The notes under the pieces are model-generated. The model had not been told where the DNA came from. It saw only the letters and a program-made list of their open reading frames with translations, and made no database searches. A stretch of 21,860 nucleotides of DNA from an uncultured Eubacteriaceae bacterium. GTDB lineage: Bacteria; Bacillota; Clostridia; Eubacteriales; UBA1433. Shown here in pieces: positions 1 through 7,643 of the stretch. The DNA is taken from contig CALFLU010000111.1 in NCBI GenBank assembly GCA_937880125.1, positions 1-21,860 on the forward strand, given 5' to 3'. Every line of letters starts with the position of its first letter. Position 1 is the first letter of the stretch. Both the position numbers and the translations under genes were made by a program.

Positions 1-388
1 CGAGCGCGGTCTCCAGCGTGTGCCCCCCCAGCCAAGCTTTTTCCGTGCCCACTTCCACGCCACTGAGCGCATCTTCGACGATAATTGCGCAATCAGCCAC
101 CTGCAGCGCACCATACCATTCGCCGATAAAGTCAAAATAACCCGGCACATCAATGATGTTGATTTTCTTTCCTTCTGTTTCAACGGCAGCCAGCGCACTG
201 GATATGGAAATGCCGCGCTTGTTTTCTTCGGGGTCAAAGTCGGAAATGGTATTTTTATCTTCCACTCTGCCCATACGATCCGTGGCTTTTGCATTAAATG
301 CCAGCGCTTCCAACAGTGATGTTTTGCCGCTTCCCCCATGCCCAAAGATAGCGATATTTCGAATGTCTTTCGTTTGGTATGTCTTCAT
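1..388 (-). CDS. EF-G-like translational GTPase, N-terminal 129 residues (3' end outside window)
   Basis: Only the start of the GTPase domain is present; the gene runs off the left edge. Visible motifs are a P-loop GHGGSGKTSL (residues 16-25), a switch I remnant KRGISI (57-62) and a G3 motif DVPGYFDF (80-87). In canonical EF-G these last two are RGITI and DTPGHVDF, so the usual catalytic His is Tyr84. This pattern is typical of the second EF-G-like family of Bacillota and Thermotogae (EF-G2 or FusA-like, related to TetM-type factors) rather than of the main EF-G in the str operon. The ATG at 386-388 is preceded by GAGGGGGAAACA, a good ribosome site. The role is inferred as a ribosome-associated GTPase. 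Whether it acts in elongation, recycling or stress cannot be told from the fragment. Confidence 0.85.
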   Translation of the reverse strand, partial: MKTYQTKDIRNIAIFGHGGSGKTSLLEALAFNAKATDRMGRVEDKNTISDFDPEENKRGISISSALAAVETEGKKINIIDVPGYFDFIGEWYGALQVADCAIIVEDALSGVEVGTEKAWLGGHTLETAL

Positions 389-438
389 TGTTTCCCCCTC
401 TATATATTCACATTAATCATAAACTACATAACGAATAT

Positions 439-467
439 ATATTATAATGAAATCGATTGTTTTTCAA
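439..467 (-). promoter_or_regulatory. sigma-A type promoter for the EF-G-like gene
   Basis: On the minus strand TTGAAA (462-467) is followed after 17 bases by TAATAT (439-444). An overlapping perfect TATAAT (441-446) has a 15-base spacer. It lies about 50-80 bases before the start codon at 388 and downstream of the terminator of the preceding unit. Confidence 0.6.
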
Positions 468-481
468 CAATTTTCGCAAAT

Positions 482-515
482 AAAAAATCCTTCCAGGCCC
501 CTGAAAGGATTTTTT
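482..515 (-). terminator. intrinsic terminator of the YtxH-DUF948 operon
   Basis: The stem AATCCTT-x-CAG pairs with CTG-x-AAGGATT around a GCCC loop and has A/T runs on both sides, so it could act in both directions. It begins 15 bases after the DUF948 stop codon, and on the minus strand it ends in a run of six T. Confidence 0.8.
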
Positions 516-529
516 GTTCTGTTTGAGAT

Positions 530-946
530 TTATTCTTCTGCTTGCTCTGCCGCTTTTTTCAATAACTTTTTACGTTTGCGCTCTTTGCGCATTTGCGACA
601 AGACCGCCATGGCAGCAAAGGCATACTTGCCATAATGCACCGCCTTGTTCAGCGAGCTCGCTGTGTTTTTGGCCGGTTTGGATAGGACGATATTGGTCAC
701 TGCCGTATCCACGCGGCGCACGTTTTTTTGTGCCACCTCCGTGATGTCGGCCACATGACCCACCGTAGTATCCGCATTTTTAACTATGCTGTCAATGGAA
801 AGATTGTTCTTTTTTAACAGTAGATTGACATCATCTACGGTGACTGCAAGTTTCTTCAGCACTTTCACCAAATACACACTCAACACGACCAAAGCCACTG
901 CAGCAATCAATACGCCGATTTCCCAAATATGAAATTCAAAAGGCAT
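530..946 (-). CDS. DUF948-family single-pass membrane protein
   Basis: A 138-residue protein with one N-terminal transmembrane helix (about residues 6-27, rich in V/A/L), then an amphipathic heptad-like region in which V/I/L alternate with D/N/K, and a strongly basic tail (RKERKRKKLLKKA). This is the DUF948 layout, found in Bacillota near YtxH proteins and in general-stress gene sets; molecular function is unknown. A GTG at 955 is also open, but the ATG at 946 is preferred because AGGTGA sits 6 bases before it, while the GTG overlaps that ribosome site. It lies 39 bases downstream of the YtxH gene and ends just before a terminator, so the two form an operon. Confidence 0.85.
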   Translation of the reverse strand: MPFEFHIWEIGVLIAAVALVVLSVYLVKVLKKLAVTVDDVNLLLKKNNLSIDSIVKNADTTVGHVADITEVAQKNVRRVDTAVTNIVLSKPAKNTASSLNKAVHYGKYAFAAMAVLSQMRKERKRKKLLKKAAEQAEE

Positions 947-985
947 GCAAATCACCTACTTTTTCTTAAGCGTTGTTCAGCGTTG

Positions 986-1288
986 TTACGCTTTTTCTTC
1001 AAACTTTTCTTCGACTCCGTCTACCACGTCTTCTACGGCATCTTTGAAATCGCCGAATTTTGCGCTCAGTTGTTTTTTGTATCCTTCTGCTTTTTCAACA
1101 GCTTTTGCCGTCATGTCTTTGATTTGTTCTTTGGTGTCGTTGGTTACACGGCTGACATCGCTTTTAATGCCATCTGCTTTGTCTCTTGCGATTTTAATAT
1201 ATTCATTATCTTCGCTCGTAAACAAAATAGCTGCCGCCCCTGCCAGCGCCCCAACAATCACTCCCAAAATAAATCCTGATTTTCTCAT
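986..1288 (-). CDS. YtxH-family membrane-associated protein
   Basis: A 100-residue protein with a glycine- and alanine-rich N-terminal helix (about residues 6-23, ILGVIVGALAGAAAILF) that fits the YtxH gas-vesicle-like/stress family, followed by a long charged helix likely to form a coiled coil (K/E/D rich with A/V at heptad positions). Family members in Bacillus are general-stress proteins of unknown activity. The start ATG at 1288 has GGAGG 8 bases upstream, and a clear promoter lies about 30 bases further up. It is the first gene of a two-gene operon with DUF948, a frequent pairing in Bacillota. Confidence 0.88.
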   Translation of the reverse strand: MRKSGFILGVIVGALAGAAAILFTSEDNEYIKIARDKADGIKSDVSRVTNDTKEQIKDMTAKAVEKAEGYKKQLSAKFGDFKDAVEDVVDGVEEKFEEKA

Positions 1289-1314
1289 TGTTGTATACCT
1301 CCAGATTTTTTTTC

Positions 1315-1342
1315 ATTATACCATATATTAAGTCGATTACAA
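1315..1342 (-). promoter_or_regulatory. sigma-A promoter of the YtxH-DUF948 operon
   Basis: TTGTAA (1337-1342), 16 bases, then a perfect TATAAT (1315-1320) on the minus strand. The inferred transcript starts near 1308, giving a leader of about 20 bases before the YtxH ATG. Confidence 0.75.
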
Positions 1343-1410
1343 CGTTTTTTTATTACTTTTCCAGAAAAAGGCAATTTTCTTTTTGTCGCGCTTTTGGTTT
1401 GAAATGCGCA

Positions 1411-1439
1411 TAAAAAAACACAGCATTTCTGCTGTGTTT
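1411..1439 (-). terminator. intrinsic terminator of the GntR regulator gene
   Basis: A perfect 9-bp stem (AAACACAGC / GCTGTGTTT) around a 6-base loop, followed on the minus strand by a run of seven T. It lies directly after the regulator's stop codon at 1443. Confidence 0.92.
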
Positions 1440-1442
1440 GCT

Positions 1443-2153
1443 TTAGTAAACATAGCGCTTGAGCGCACTCTCAAAGTGATAATTCAGCGCTTCCATGCCC
1501 GCGTGCACATCTTTTTCCAAAATGGCATCGATGAGATTGGCATGACTCATTTTGATTTTGTTGTCTCCGTCTTCGCCGTAGGCTTGATAAATGGCATCTT
1601 CCAATTGCTCATAAAACAGCGTTCTAAAAGTGTTGTAGAGTTTAAATAGCGTAACATTTTCGGACATTTTCACGATCAATGAGTGAATTTTTTTGTCGAT
1701 GACAACACGCTTGGGCAGTGTATCCACTTCCAAAAATTCCTTTTTCAGCCCCCTGAGCTCCTCGGCGTAGGCCGGATCTGTGTTGCGCAAAGCGCCTATC
1801 ATTGCCTGCATCTCAATGGAGCTGCGCAGTTCCACCACTTCTTTCATGGGAATTTTTTCAAACTGCAAAATAAACGAAAGCGGCGGATAGTCCGCACGAT
1901 GACGCGGGTCGTTAATCACAATGCCGCGTTTGGGCGCCACCGTCAACACATCCATAAATTCCAGCACCCGCAACGCCTCTCTCAGCGTAGAACGACTCAC
2001 ATTGAGTTTTTTGATCAACCGTTCTTCGTTATACAACTTATCGCCGTATTCCAACTCCCCCTTCTCTATTAAGGTCATAATCGTGTTGATTACTTTTTTA
2101 TAGAGCTTTTCGTTTTCCCCTTTTACCGGAGCAATCTCTACACGTCGCTTCAT
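1443..2153 (-). CDS. FadR-subfamily GntR transcriptional regulator (FCD domain)
   Basis: 236 residues. The N-terminal winged helix (about 15-82) has the GntR signature around YNEERLIKKLNVSRSTLREA, where the recognition helix VSRSTLREALRVLE is clear, followed by the wing APKRGIVIND. The C-terminal all-helical FCD ligand-binding domain (about 95-230) includes ELRSSIEMQA and a late HANLIDAILEKD segment in which a His lies at a usual metal-ligand position. Members sense small carboxylates or sugar acids, but no metabolic gene adjoins it, so the ligand cannot be inferred. The start ATG at 2153 has AGGGGAGA 6 bases upstream. It is monocistronic with its own promoter and terminator. TATGTA repeats at its promoter suggest autoregulation. 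Confidence 0.92.
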   Translation of the reverse strand: MKRRVEIAPVKGENEKLYKKVINTIMTLIEKGELEYGDKLYNEERLIKKLNVSRSTLREALRVLEFMDVLTVAPKRGIVINDPRHRADYPPLSFILQFEKIPMKEVVELRSSIEMQAMIGALRNTDPAYAEELRGLKKEFLEVDTLPKRVVIDKKIHSLIVKMSENVTLFKLYNTFRTLFYEQLEDAIYQAYGEDGDNKIKMSHANLIDAILEKDVHAGMEALNYHFESALKRYVY

Positions 2154-2191
2154 CTTATCTCCCCTGTTTCGTTCATTTCAAAAACATGTGG

Positions 2192-2230
2192 TATGTATTA
2201 TGTTTATTGCTATGTACTTAATACTATGTA
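2192..2230. repeat. three TATGTA repeats over the gntR promoter (possible operator)
   Basis: TATGTA occurs at 2192-2197, 2211-2216 and 2225-2230. The last abuts the -10 box at 2221-2226, and the first two lie in the inferred transcript start and leader. A partial dyad GTA-CTTAA-TAC joins the last two. The positions suit autorepression by the FadR-type protein, but the repeats do not match the classical FadR-family consensus, so this is an inference. Confidence 0.3.
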
Positions 2231-2249
2231 ATTTCAACGATTCTGTCAA
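2221..2249 (-). promoter_or_regulatory. sigma-A promoter of the gntR regulator
   Basis: A perfect TTGACA (2244-2249) is followed after exactly 17 bases by TAGTAT (2221-2226, 4 of 6 matches to TATAAT) on the minus strand, about 70 bases before the ATG at 2153. Confidence 0.72.
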
Positions 2250-2368
2250 TGGTTTCTTGATTTTTCACCAATCTTTGTACACTTTGAGTCACCTGTAACC
2301 ATTTTGTCCTTATTTCGTTCTAATTTTAAACCAAAACACAATTTACTGTATATTTCCGACTATTCTTA

Positions 2369-2377
2369 TGTTATAAT
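2369..2377 (+). promoter_or_regulatory. extended -10 promoter of the VWA/MoxR/LRR operon
   Basis: TGTTATAAT is a perfect TATAAT (2372-2377) preceded by TGn, the extended -10 element, which fits the absence of a good -35 box. Transcription would start near 2384. That leaves no room for a ribosome site before the ATG at 2393 and supports the ATG at 2438 as the real start. Confidence 0.65.
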
Positions 2378-2437
2378 TTGGTGTAATACGCAATGAGTAT
2401 ACTCATTTTCACGATATTAATCAAGGATCTTTTATTT

Positions 2438-3952
2438 ATGAATCAAGAAAAAACAAGTCCTCAGGTGCAATCTTTGCAGCAAAACATCTCCAATAAAATT
2501 TTTCAATCCTCGCGCAACGAGTTGAGTGTGTCGATGCGTTTTTTGGATTATGCTATGAGCAAACTCCATTTTATGCCGGACTTTGGTGTCGAAAGCATTC
2601 AAACCAACGGCAAAATGGTCAGCTTTCACCCGGAGTTTCTCATCAATCAATACAAAACCAGCCGTGCGCTGTGCAACCGCACACAGCTGCATATTTTGCT
2701 GCACTGCATCTTTCGCCATCCCTTTAATTGCGTGCACAAACGCCCCGAGGTGTGGAATTTGGCATCGGATATTGCCATTGAATATATTTTGGACAGCATG
2801 GAAACCAAATCTATCGATTACAATAAAGCTCTACCCAAAAAGCAATCCATCTACAACATGTTCGCAGATTTAAAATATAAAAACGCCCAATCCATCTATT
2901 ATCACTTAATCGAAAACCCCACGCTGCTGGCTGATATCATCAACGATGCGGATTTGTTTAAACTGGATGAGCACAAAATTTGGCACCGCATCAACAAAAG
3001 CCAGGGCGATGAAGAAAAAAAGACCGACGTCGCCAACGAAGACGACAACTTAAGCGACGAAGAAGACGAAACACAACAGCTGTTGGAGCCCGAAGACAAA
3101 GAAATGCAATATGAATTCAAAGACGATGAAGATGGCGAAGATTTGCCACAGCAAGAGCCTGACAAAGAGATGATCGAAGACTTTTTGAGCCAGGCGGAAC
3201 GCGAAGAACTCGAAAAAGAATGGGAAGAAATCAGCGAAAAGATGGAGTTGGAAATCGAATCCTTTTCGCAGGAAATCGGCGAAGACACCCGCGAGCTCAT
3301 GCAAAATATTGAACTTGCCAACCGCAAAAAATATGACTACCGACAATTTTTGCGAAAATTTGCCTCCCTTCAAGAAGAAAATATTCTCAACCCCGAAGAA
3401 TTTGACTATATCTACTACACCTTCGGGCTGAGTATGTACAAAAAAATGCCCTTGATTGAGCCGCTGGAATACCGCGAAAGCGAAAAAATTCGTGAGTTTG
3501 TCGTAGCCATCGACACCTCGGGCAGCTGCTCCAACGGGCTGATTCAAAAATTTTTGGAATACACCTATTCCATTCTTTCATCCACAGATGTCTTTTCTTC
3601 CAAAGTCAACATTCACATCATTCAGTGTGATGCGGATATCAAAAAAGACGACAAAGTCACCAACGCCGAAGAAATGGAGCAACTGCTCGAAGAGTTTTCG
3701 GCATTCGGCAACGGCGGCACGGATTTTCGCCCCGTGTTTCGCTATGTGGATGAACTCATCGCCAACCAGGAGTTTCACAACCTGCGCGGACTTATTTATT
3801 TCACAGACGGCTACGGCGTTTTTCCCGAAATGCCCGCAAGCAAATACGACACGGCTTTTGTCTTTGTCAGTGAAGAAGGAAAAAATATTGCCACTCCTCC
3901 CTGGGCCATTAAAATCATTTTGTCCCAGGAAGAAATCTTATCATTTAAATAA
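2438..3952 (+). CDS. VWA-domain protein with DUF2201-type metallopeptidase-like N-terminus
   Basis: 504 residues from the ATG at 2438, with AAGGA 10 bases upstream; an ATG 45 bases earlier is too close to the transcript start. The N-terminal domain carries LHILLHCIFRHPF (His85, His89, His94), the zinc-protease-like helix of DUF2201-type proteins, followed by SDIAIEYILDSM. The middle (about 185-290) is very acidic and probably disordered or coiled. The C-terminal VWA-like domain has MIDAS elements DTSGSCS (Asp359), GGTDF (Thr428) and FTDG (Asp457), so metal binding looks intact. In MoxR/VWA systems the VWA protein is the adaptor or substrate recruiter of the AAA+ ring. The downstream gene encodes that ATPase 14 bases away. 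The Glu of a catalytic HExxH is replaced by Ile, so proteolysis is doubtful. Confidence 0.88.
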   Translation: MNQEKTSPQVQSLQQNISNKIFQSSRNELSVSMRFLDYAMSKLHFMPDFGVESIQTNGKMVSFHPEFLINQYKTSRALCNRTQLHILLHCIFRHPFNCVHKRPEVWNLASDIAIEYILDSMETKSIDYNKALPKKQSIYNMFADLKYKNAQSIYYHLIENPTLLADIINDADLFKLDEHKIWHRINKSQGDEEKKTDVANEDDNLSDEEDETQQLLEPEDKEMQYEFKDDEDGEDLPQQEPDKEMIEDFLSQAEREELEKEWEEISEKMELEIESFSQEIGEDTRELMQNIELANRKKYDYRQFLRKFASLQEENILNPEEFDYIYYTFGLSMYKKMPLIEPLEYRESEKIREFVVAIDTSGSCSNGLIQKFLEYTYSILSSTDVFSSKVNIHIIQCDADIKKDDKVTNAEEMEQLLEEFSAFGNGGTDFRPVFRYVDELIANQEFHNLRGLIYFTDGYGVFPEMPASKYDTAFVFVSEEGKNIATPPWAIKIILSQEEILSFK

Positions 3953-3966
3953 AAAAGGAATATACT

Positions 3967-5490
3967 ATGAACATTTATGATGCCAAACAAGAAATCAAAA
4001 ATACGCTGAAAATTTATTTAAAAAAGAACGACTTCGGCGAATATGCCATCAGCCGCGTCAAACAGCGCCCCGTGCTGCTCATTGGCGCACCCGGTCTGGG
4101 CAAAACAGCCATTATGTCGCAAATCGCCGAAGAAACAGGTGTTGCCTTAGTGTCTTATTCCATCACCCACCACACGCGCCAAAGCGCCATTGGCCTGCCT
4201 TTTATCAACGACCGCATGTATGGCGACCAGTGCTACAAAATCACCGAATACACCATGAGCGAAATCATTGCCTCGGTCTATGAGACCATGGAACAGACGG
4301 GTAAAAAAGAAGGCATTCTCTTTATCGACGAAATCAACTGCGCCTCTGAAACCCTGGCTCCGACGATGTTGCAATTTTTGCAACTCAAACAATTCGGTCA
4401 ACACAAAGTGCCCGAAGGCTGGGTTGTGGTGGCAGCGGGTAACCCGCCCGAATACAACAAATCCGTAAAAGAATTTGACACCGTTACCTTAGACCGCATC
4501 AAAATGATTCATGTGGAAGCCAATTATAAAGTTTGGAAAAAATACGCCTACGAATATCGTGTGCACAACGCCATTATCAGCTATTTGGATATTAACGAGA
4601 ACAACTTTTATAAAGTGGAAAACACCGTAGACGGCAAAGAAATCGTCACCGCCCGCGGTTGGGACGACTTGTCACAGGTCATTAACCTCTATGAGCAATC
4701 CGGTATTGCCGTAACCAAATCGCTGATTATGCAATATATTCAGCATAAAGACGTGGCAACGCATTTTGCCAACTACTATGAACTGTATAACAAATACAAA
4801 AAAGACTATCACATCGACGACATTTTGGCAGGTACCATCAACCAAAAGGATCGTGACAAAATTGTCAATGCGCCCTTTGATGAGCGTCTGAGCTTTTTGA
4901 GCATTTTGCTCGAAAAAATAGCCTCCTTGATGTATAACGCCGCAAAAGCGGAACATGCCACACAAATTCTCTTTGTCTATTTGAAAGAGCTGAAAAAAAT
5001 CTACACTGCCGATGCCTATCGTTATGAAAAAGCGCGCGAATATTTGCAGCGCGCAGAAGACTTGTTGCAAGAAAACATCGAAGGCAAACAAATCGATAAA
5101 AAAGACGTCGACAATTATAAAACCGCGCTGTTTTTGTTGCGCTCCTTTGTGGAAAGCGCCAATGTCAAGCATGGAGAAGACGGCCAAAAGGCTTTCGAAG
5201 AAATTAAAGCCTCTTTTGCCGCGCGCGCCGAAGAAGACGAAAAAACCGCTGCCGACATCAACCAAGCTTTGGACAACGCCTTCAATTTTATTGCGGCCAT
5301 TTTCGGTCTCGGCCAGGAAATGATTATTTTTGTAACAGAACTGACCTACAACTACCATTGTGTGCGCTTCTTGTCTGAACACCCCAACCAATATTACACA
5401 CAATACAACAAAGAACTGCTCTTTGACCAAAAAGAAGCTGCGTTGCTCACCGACATGAAAAAACTGGATGAAATGATGGCAGAGCTGTAA
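3967..5490 (+). CDS. MoxR-like AAA+ ATPase
   Basis: 507 residues. The N-terminal AAA+ domain has Walker A GAPGLGKT (40-47), Walker B ILFIDE (117-122) and a sensor-1 stretch AAGNPPEYN (Asn159), the MoxR/dynein-like arrangement. The second half (about 250-507) is helical, charged and not assignable to a named domain. It presumably contains the lid and an extended helical region for partner contact. The start ATG at 3967 has AAAGGA 7 bases before it. The gene lies 14 bases after the VWA gene and 22 bases before the LRR gene. MoxR ATPases work with VWA proteins as ATP-driven chaperone-like machines that assemble or activate complexes or insert metals (for example RavA-ViaA in E. coli). The client here is unknown. 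Confidence 0.92.
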   Translation: MNIYDAKQEIKNTLKIYLKKNDFGEYAISRVKQRPVLLIGAPGLGKTAIMSQIAEETGVALVSYSITHHTRQSAIGLPFINDRMYGDQCYKITEYTMSEIIASVYETMEQTGKKEGILFIDEINCASETLAPTMLQFLQLKQFGQHKVPEGWVVVAAGNPPEYNKSVKEFDTVTLDRIKMIHVEANYKVWKKYAYEYRVHNAIISYLDINENNFYKVENTVDGKEIVTARGWDDLSQVINLYEQSGIAVTKSLIMQYIQHKDVATHFANYYELYNKYKKDYHIDDILAGTINQKDRDKIVNAPFDERLSFLSILLEKIASLMYNAAKAEHATQILFVYLKELKKIYTADAYRYEKAREYLQRAEDLLQENIEGKQIDKKDVDNYKTALFLLRSFVESANVKHGEDGQKAFEEIKASFAARAEEDEKTAADINQALDNAFNFIAAIFGLGQEMIIFVTELTYNYHCVRFLSEHPNQYYTQYNKELLFDQKEAALLTDMKKLDEMMAEL

Positions 5491-5512
5491 ATATCACGAA
5501 ACGGGGAAAACC

Positions 5513-7288
5513 ATGACGGATTTTCATTTGAGCTATACATACAGTCCGCAACAAAAGGGGCTTGTGATAACAGGATACACCGATATCTCTTCTCAAACAG
5601 AAACAGACAATCCTCCTGTGCTTACAATCCCTTCTTTCATTGGCGACAAACCCGTTATAGCCATCGGTGAGGGTGCCTTTGAAGACTGCACCTACCTGAC
5701 ACATCTGATCATTGAGCATGGCATAAAGTTCATCGACAACTATGCCTTTCGCGGTTGCTCCAGGCTCAAGCATATCTCCCTGCCCCAAAGCGTTGTCTCC
5801 ATCGGTCAGGGCGCCTTTGCCTATTGCCAATTTTTGCTCAGTGTCACTCTGCCCGACAGCATCACCGCCATCGGCAAAGAAGCCTTTGCCCACTGTGACA
5901 AATTGGCGGATATGTATCTGCCCGCCTATCTCAAAACCATCAGCGCGGGGCTTTTTAAAAACTGCTTTAAACTCTATAACCTCACACTCCCCCGCTATCT
6001 CCAACTCATCGAAGAAGAAGCCTTTTTCAGTTGCAGCAGCCTCATGGAATTTTCTTTTCCTGATTCGGTCAGCTATATCGGCCCCAAAGCCTTTTCGCTG
6101 TGCCGCAACTTACATAAAATTAAATTGCCTCACATCGACATCATCGACGAACGCCTTTTTGAAATGTGCATTCGTCTCACTCGTGTAGAAATCCCCTCCT
6201 CGGTGCACACCATCAAAACACGTGCCTTTAACGGCTGCACAAACCTGGTCAATATCCACATCCCTTCCGGCGTGCGCCTCATTGAAGACAGAGCCTTTGC
6301 GGCATGTCACCGTTTAAGCCAAATATCCCTTCCTCAAGATATCCGCATTTTGGGCAGCGGGCTGTTTTCTGACTGTATCAATTTAAAAAAAGTGTTTCTC
6401 CCTCCCCACATTCAGTCCATCGGGGATTCCATGTTCAAATATTGCGGCAAACTCACCGATATTCACATTCCCTCTCCGGTCAGCTCCATTGGCGACGAAG
6501 CCTTTTATGCCTGCAGTTCGCTGGAAAAAATTTCGTTGTCGGCGCAGCTTTTTTCCGTGGGCCACTGGGCCTTTAGCGGGTGTTCTTCCCTGGAAGAAGT
6601 GTTTTTGCCCGACAATGTCAACACCATTGGGTATGGCGCATTCTATGAATGCAGCAAACTCAAAAACGTCAGCCTCTCCCATGGCATTACCACCATTGGC
6701 GGAGGGCTTTTTTCGGAATGCAATTCCCTCGAAAAGGTTTATTTGCGACACGGTGCACAAAAAACACTGCGTCTTTCCGACTTAACCGAAGAGGTGAAAA
6801 CCGTTTTCTCGATTCTTTTTTACAACGAAGATTACCAGGAAATGTGCTTTGTTGCCATTCCTCGTGAAATGTTTTCGTCTTCGCAGTGCTTTGAAACCTA
6901 CTTCAACGCTTTCAAACTGATTGACGGACAATATCATATCGATTTTTCCGCCATTGACGAGTTGTTTACCTCCTTGGTCAACGAAAAAGCCAAAACCACC
7001 CTTTTCCTCAGTCGCCTTGCGGCACAAGACACCTTTTCGCCCGCAGCAAAGGCCAACTATATTCAATATCTCACACAAAACCACGACGCCATTTTGCGCC
7101 TGGTTATCTTGTCTCATCACGTCTCAACCCTCACGGATCTTTTGCGACTGATGCCCGTTATCACAGAAGACAATATTCAAGACCTCATCGAATTTGCCAA
7201 TCAAAACCGCAAAGTGGAATTTATCAGCTTTCTTTTGGACTACAAAGCCGATCACTTTGCCAACGTCCGCCGAAAATACGATTTATAA
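5513..7288 (+). CDS. cytosolic BspA-type leucine-rich repeat protein
   Basis: 591 residues. After a short N-terminal beta region (residues 1-48) come 16 consecutive repeats of about 23 residues (about 50-415). Each has the LRR_5/BspA form: a [A/L/M]Fxx-C core, then a leucine strand, then an 'IGxxAF'-like turn. The last 170 residues are not LRR. They look alpha-helical and end in a helix pair with EFISFLLDYK, a type of tail I have seen on related clostridial LRR proteins. There is no signal peptide, lipobox or membrane helix, so unlike secreted BspA it should act inside the cell. The start ATG has GGGGAAAACC before it. Its place as third gene of the VWA-MoxR operon suggests a recognition or scaffold subunit for that machine; this is inferred from context only. 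Confidence 0.9.
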   Translation: MTDFHLSYTYSPQQKGLVITGYTDISSQTETDNPPVLTIPSFIGDKPVIAIGEGAFEDCTYLTHLIIEHGIKFIDNYAFRGCSRLKHISLPQSVVSIGQGAFAYCQFLLSVTLPDSITAIGKEAFAHCDKLADMYLPAYLKTISAGLFKNCFKLYNLTLPRYLQLIEEEAFFSCSSLMEFSFPDSVSYIGPKAFSLCRNLHKIKLPHIDIIDERLFEMCIRLTRVEIPSSVHTIKTRAFNGCTNLVNIHIPSGVRLIEDRAFAACHRLSQISLPQDIRILGSGLFSDCINLKKVFLPPHIQSIGDSMFKYCGKLTDIHIPSPVSSIGDEAFYACSSLEKISLSAQLFSVGHWAFSGCSSLEEVFLPDNVNTIGYGAFYECSKLKNVSLSHGITTIGGGLFSECNSLEKVYLRHGAQKTLRLSDLTEEVKTVFSILFYNEDYQEMCFVAIPREMFSSSQCFETYFNAFKLIDGQYHIDFSAIDELFTSLVNEKAKTTLFLSRLAAQDTFSPAAKANYIQYLTQNHDAILRLVILSHHVSTLTDLLRLMPVITEDNIQDLIEFANQNRKVEFISFLLDYKADHFANVRRKYDL

Positions 7289-7335
7289 AAAAGTCTCCAT
7301 CTCCTTTCTTTTTTTATCCAATCCTACAAGACAAC

Positions 7336-7374
7336 AAAAGCAATCGCTCTTTATTATCGGTTGCACTTTTTTTT
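7336..7374 (+). terminator. intrinsic terminator of the VWA/MoxR/LRR operon
   Basis: The stem GCAATCG / CGGTTGC (one G-T pair) around an 11-base loop, with flanking AAAA and TTTT, is followed by a run of eight T. It lies about 50 bases after the LRR stop codon. The rest of the 355-base gap (7289-7643) holds only the next promoter and leader; I see no gene in it. Confidence 0.75.
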
Positions 7375-7501
7375 GCTCATTTTCCGGCCTTTACACGACA
7401 AAGTGTCAAACATATCGCGGCGAAGAACCCTTGCTTGGTGCCACTGTGGTTATTTTCTTGTTGAGTAAAATATTGACACAGCTGCGTACGTCTGCCCTCT
7501 T

Positions 7502-7530
7502 TTGACTTTCATTTGATATTTTGTTATTCT
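7502..7530 (+). promoter_or_regulatory. probable promoter of the small membrane protein gene
   Basis: TTGACT (7502-7507) is followed after exactly 17 bases by TATTCT (7525-7530). It lies 114 bases before the start codon and downstream of the terminator of the LRR operon, so the membrane protein is probably transcribed separately. Confidence 0.5.
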
Positions 7531-7643
7531 GAAAACGAAAAGACGATCGTATCCTTTGGTTTTATAACGCCATTTGCGTTGCTTATTTCAACATTTAAAA
7601 ACACGTAAAAACAATAAACTCATATCTTTGCGGGGGAATTGCC

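Noticed and set aside
2393..2437. Upstream ATG extending the VWA protein by 15 residues
   Set aside because: It lies about 9 bases from the inferred transcript start, has no ribosome site and would add a hydrophobic stretch not expected in this family. The ATG at 2438 fits better.
4672..5430. 252-residue open frame on the minus strand inside the MoxR ATPase gene
   Set aside because: It is an antisense shadow of a clearly conserved AAA+ gene, with Phe/Val-rich low-complexity composition and no motif.
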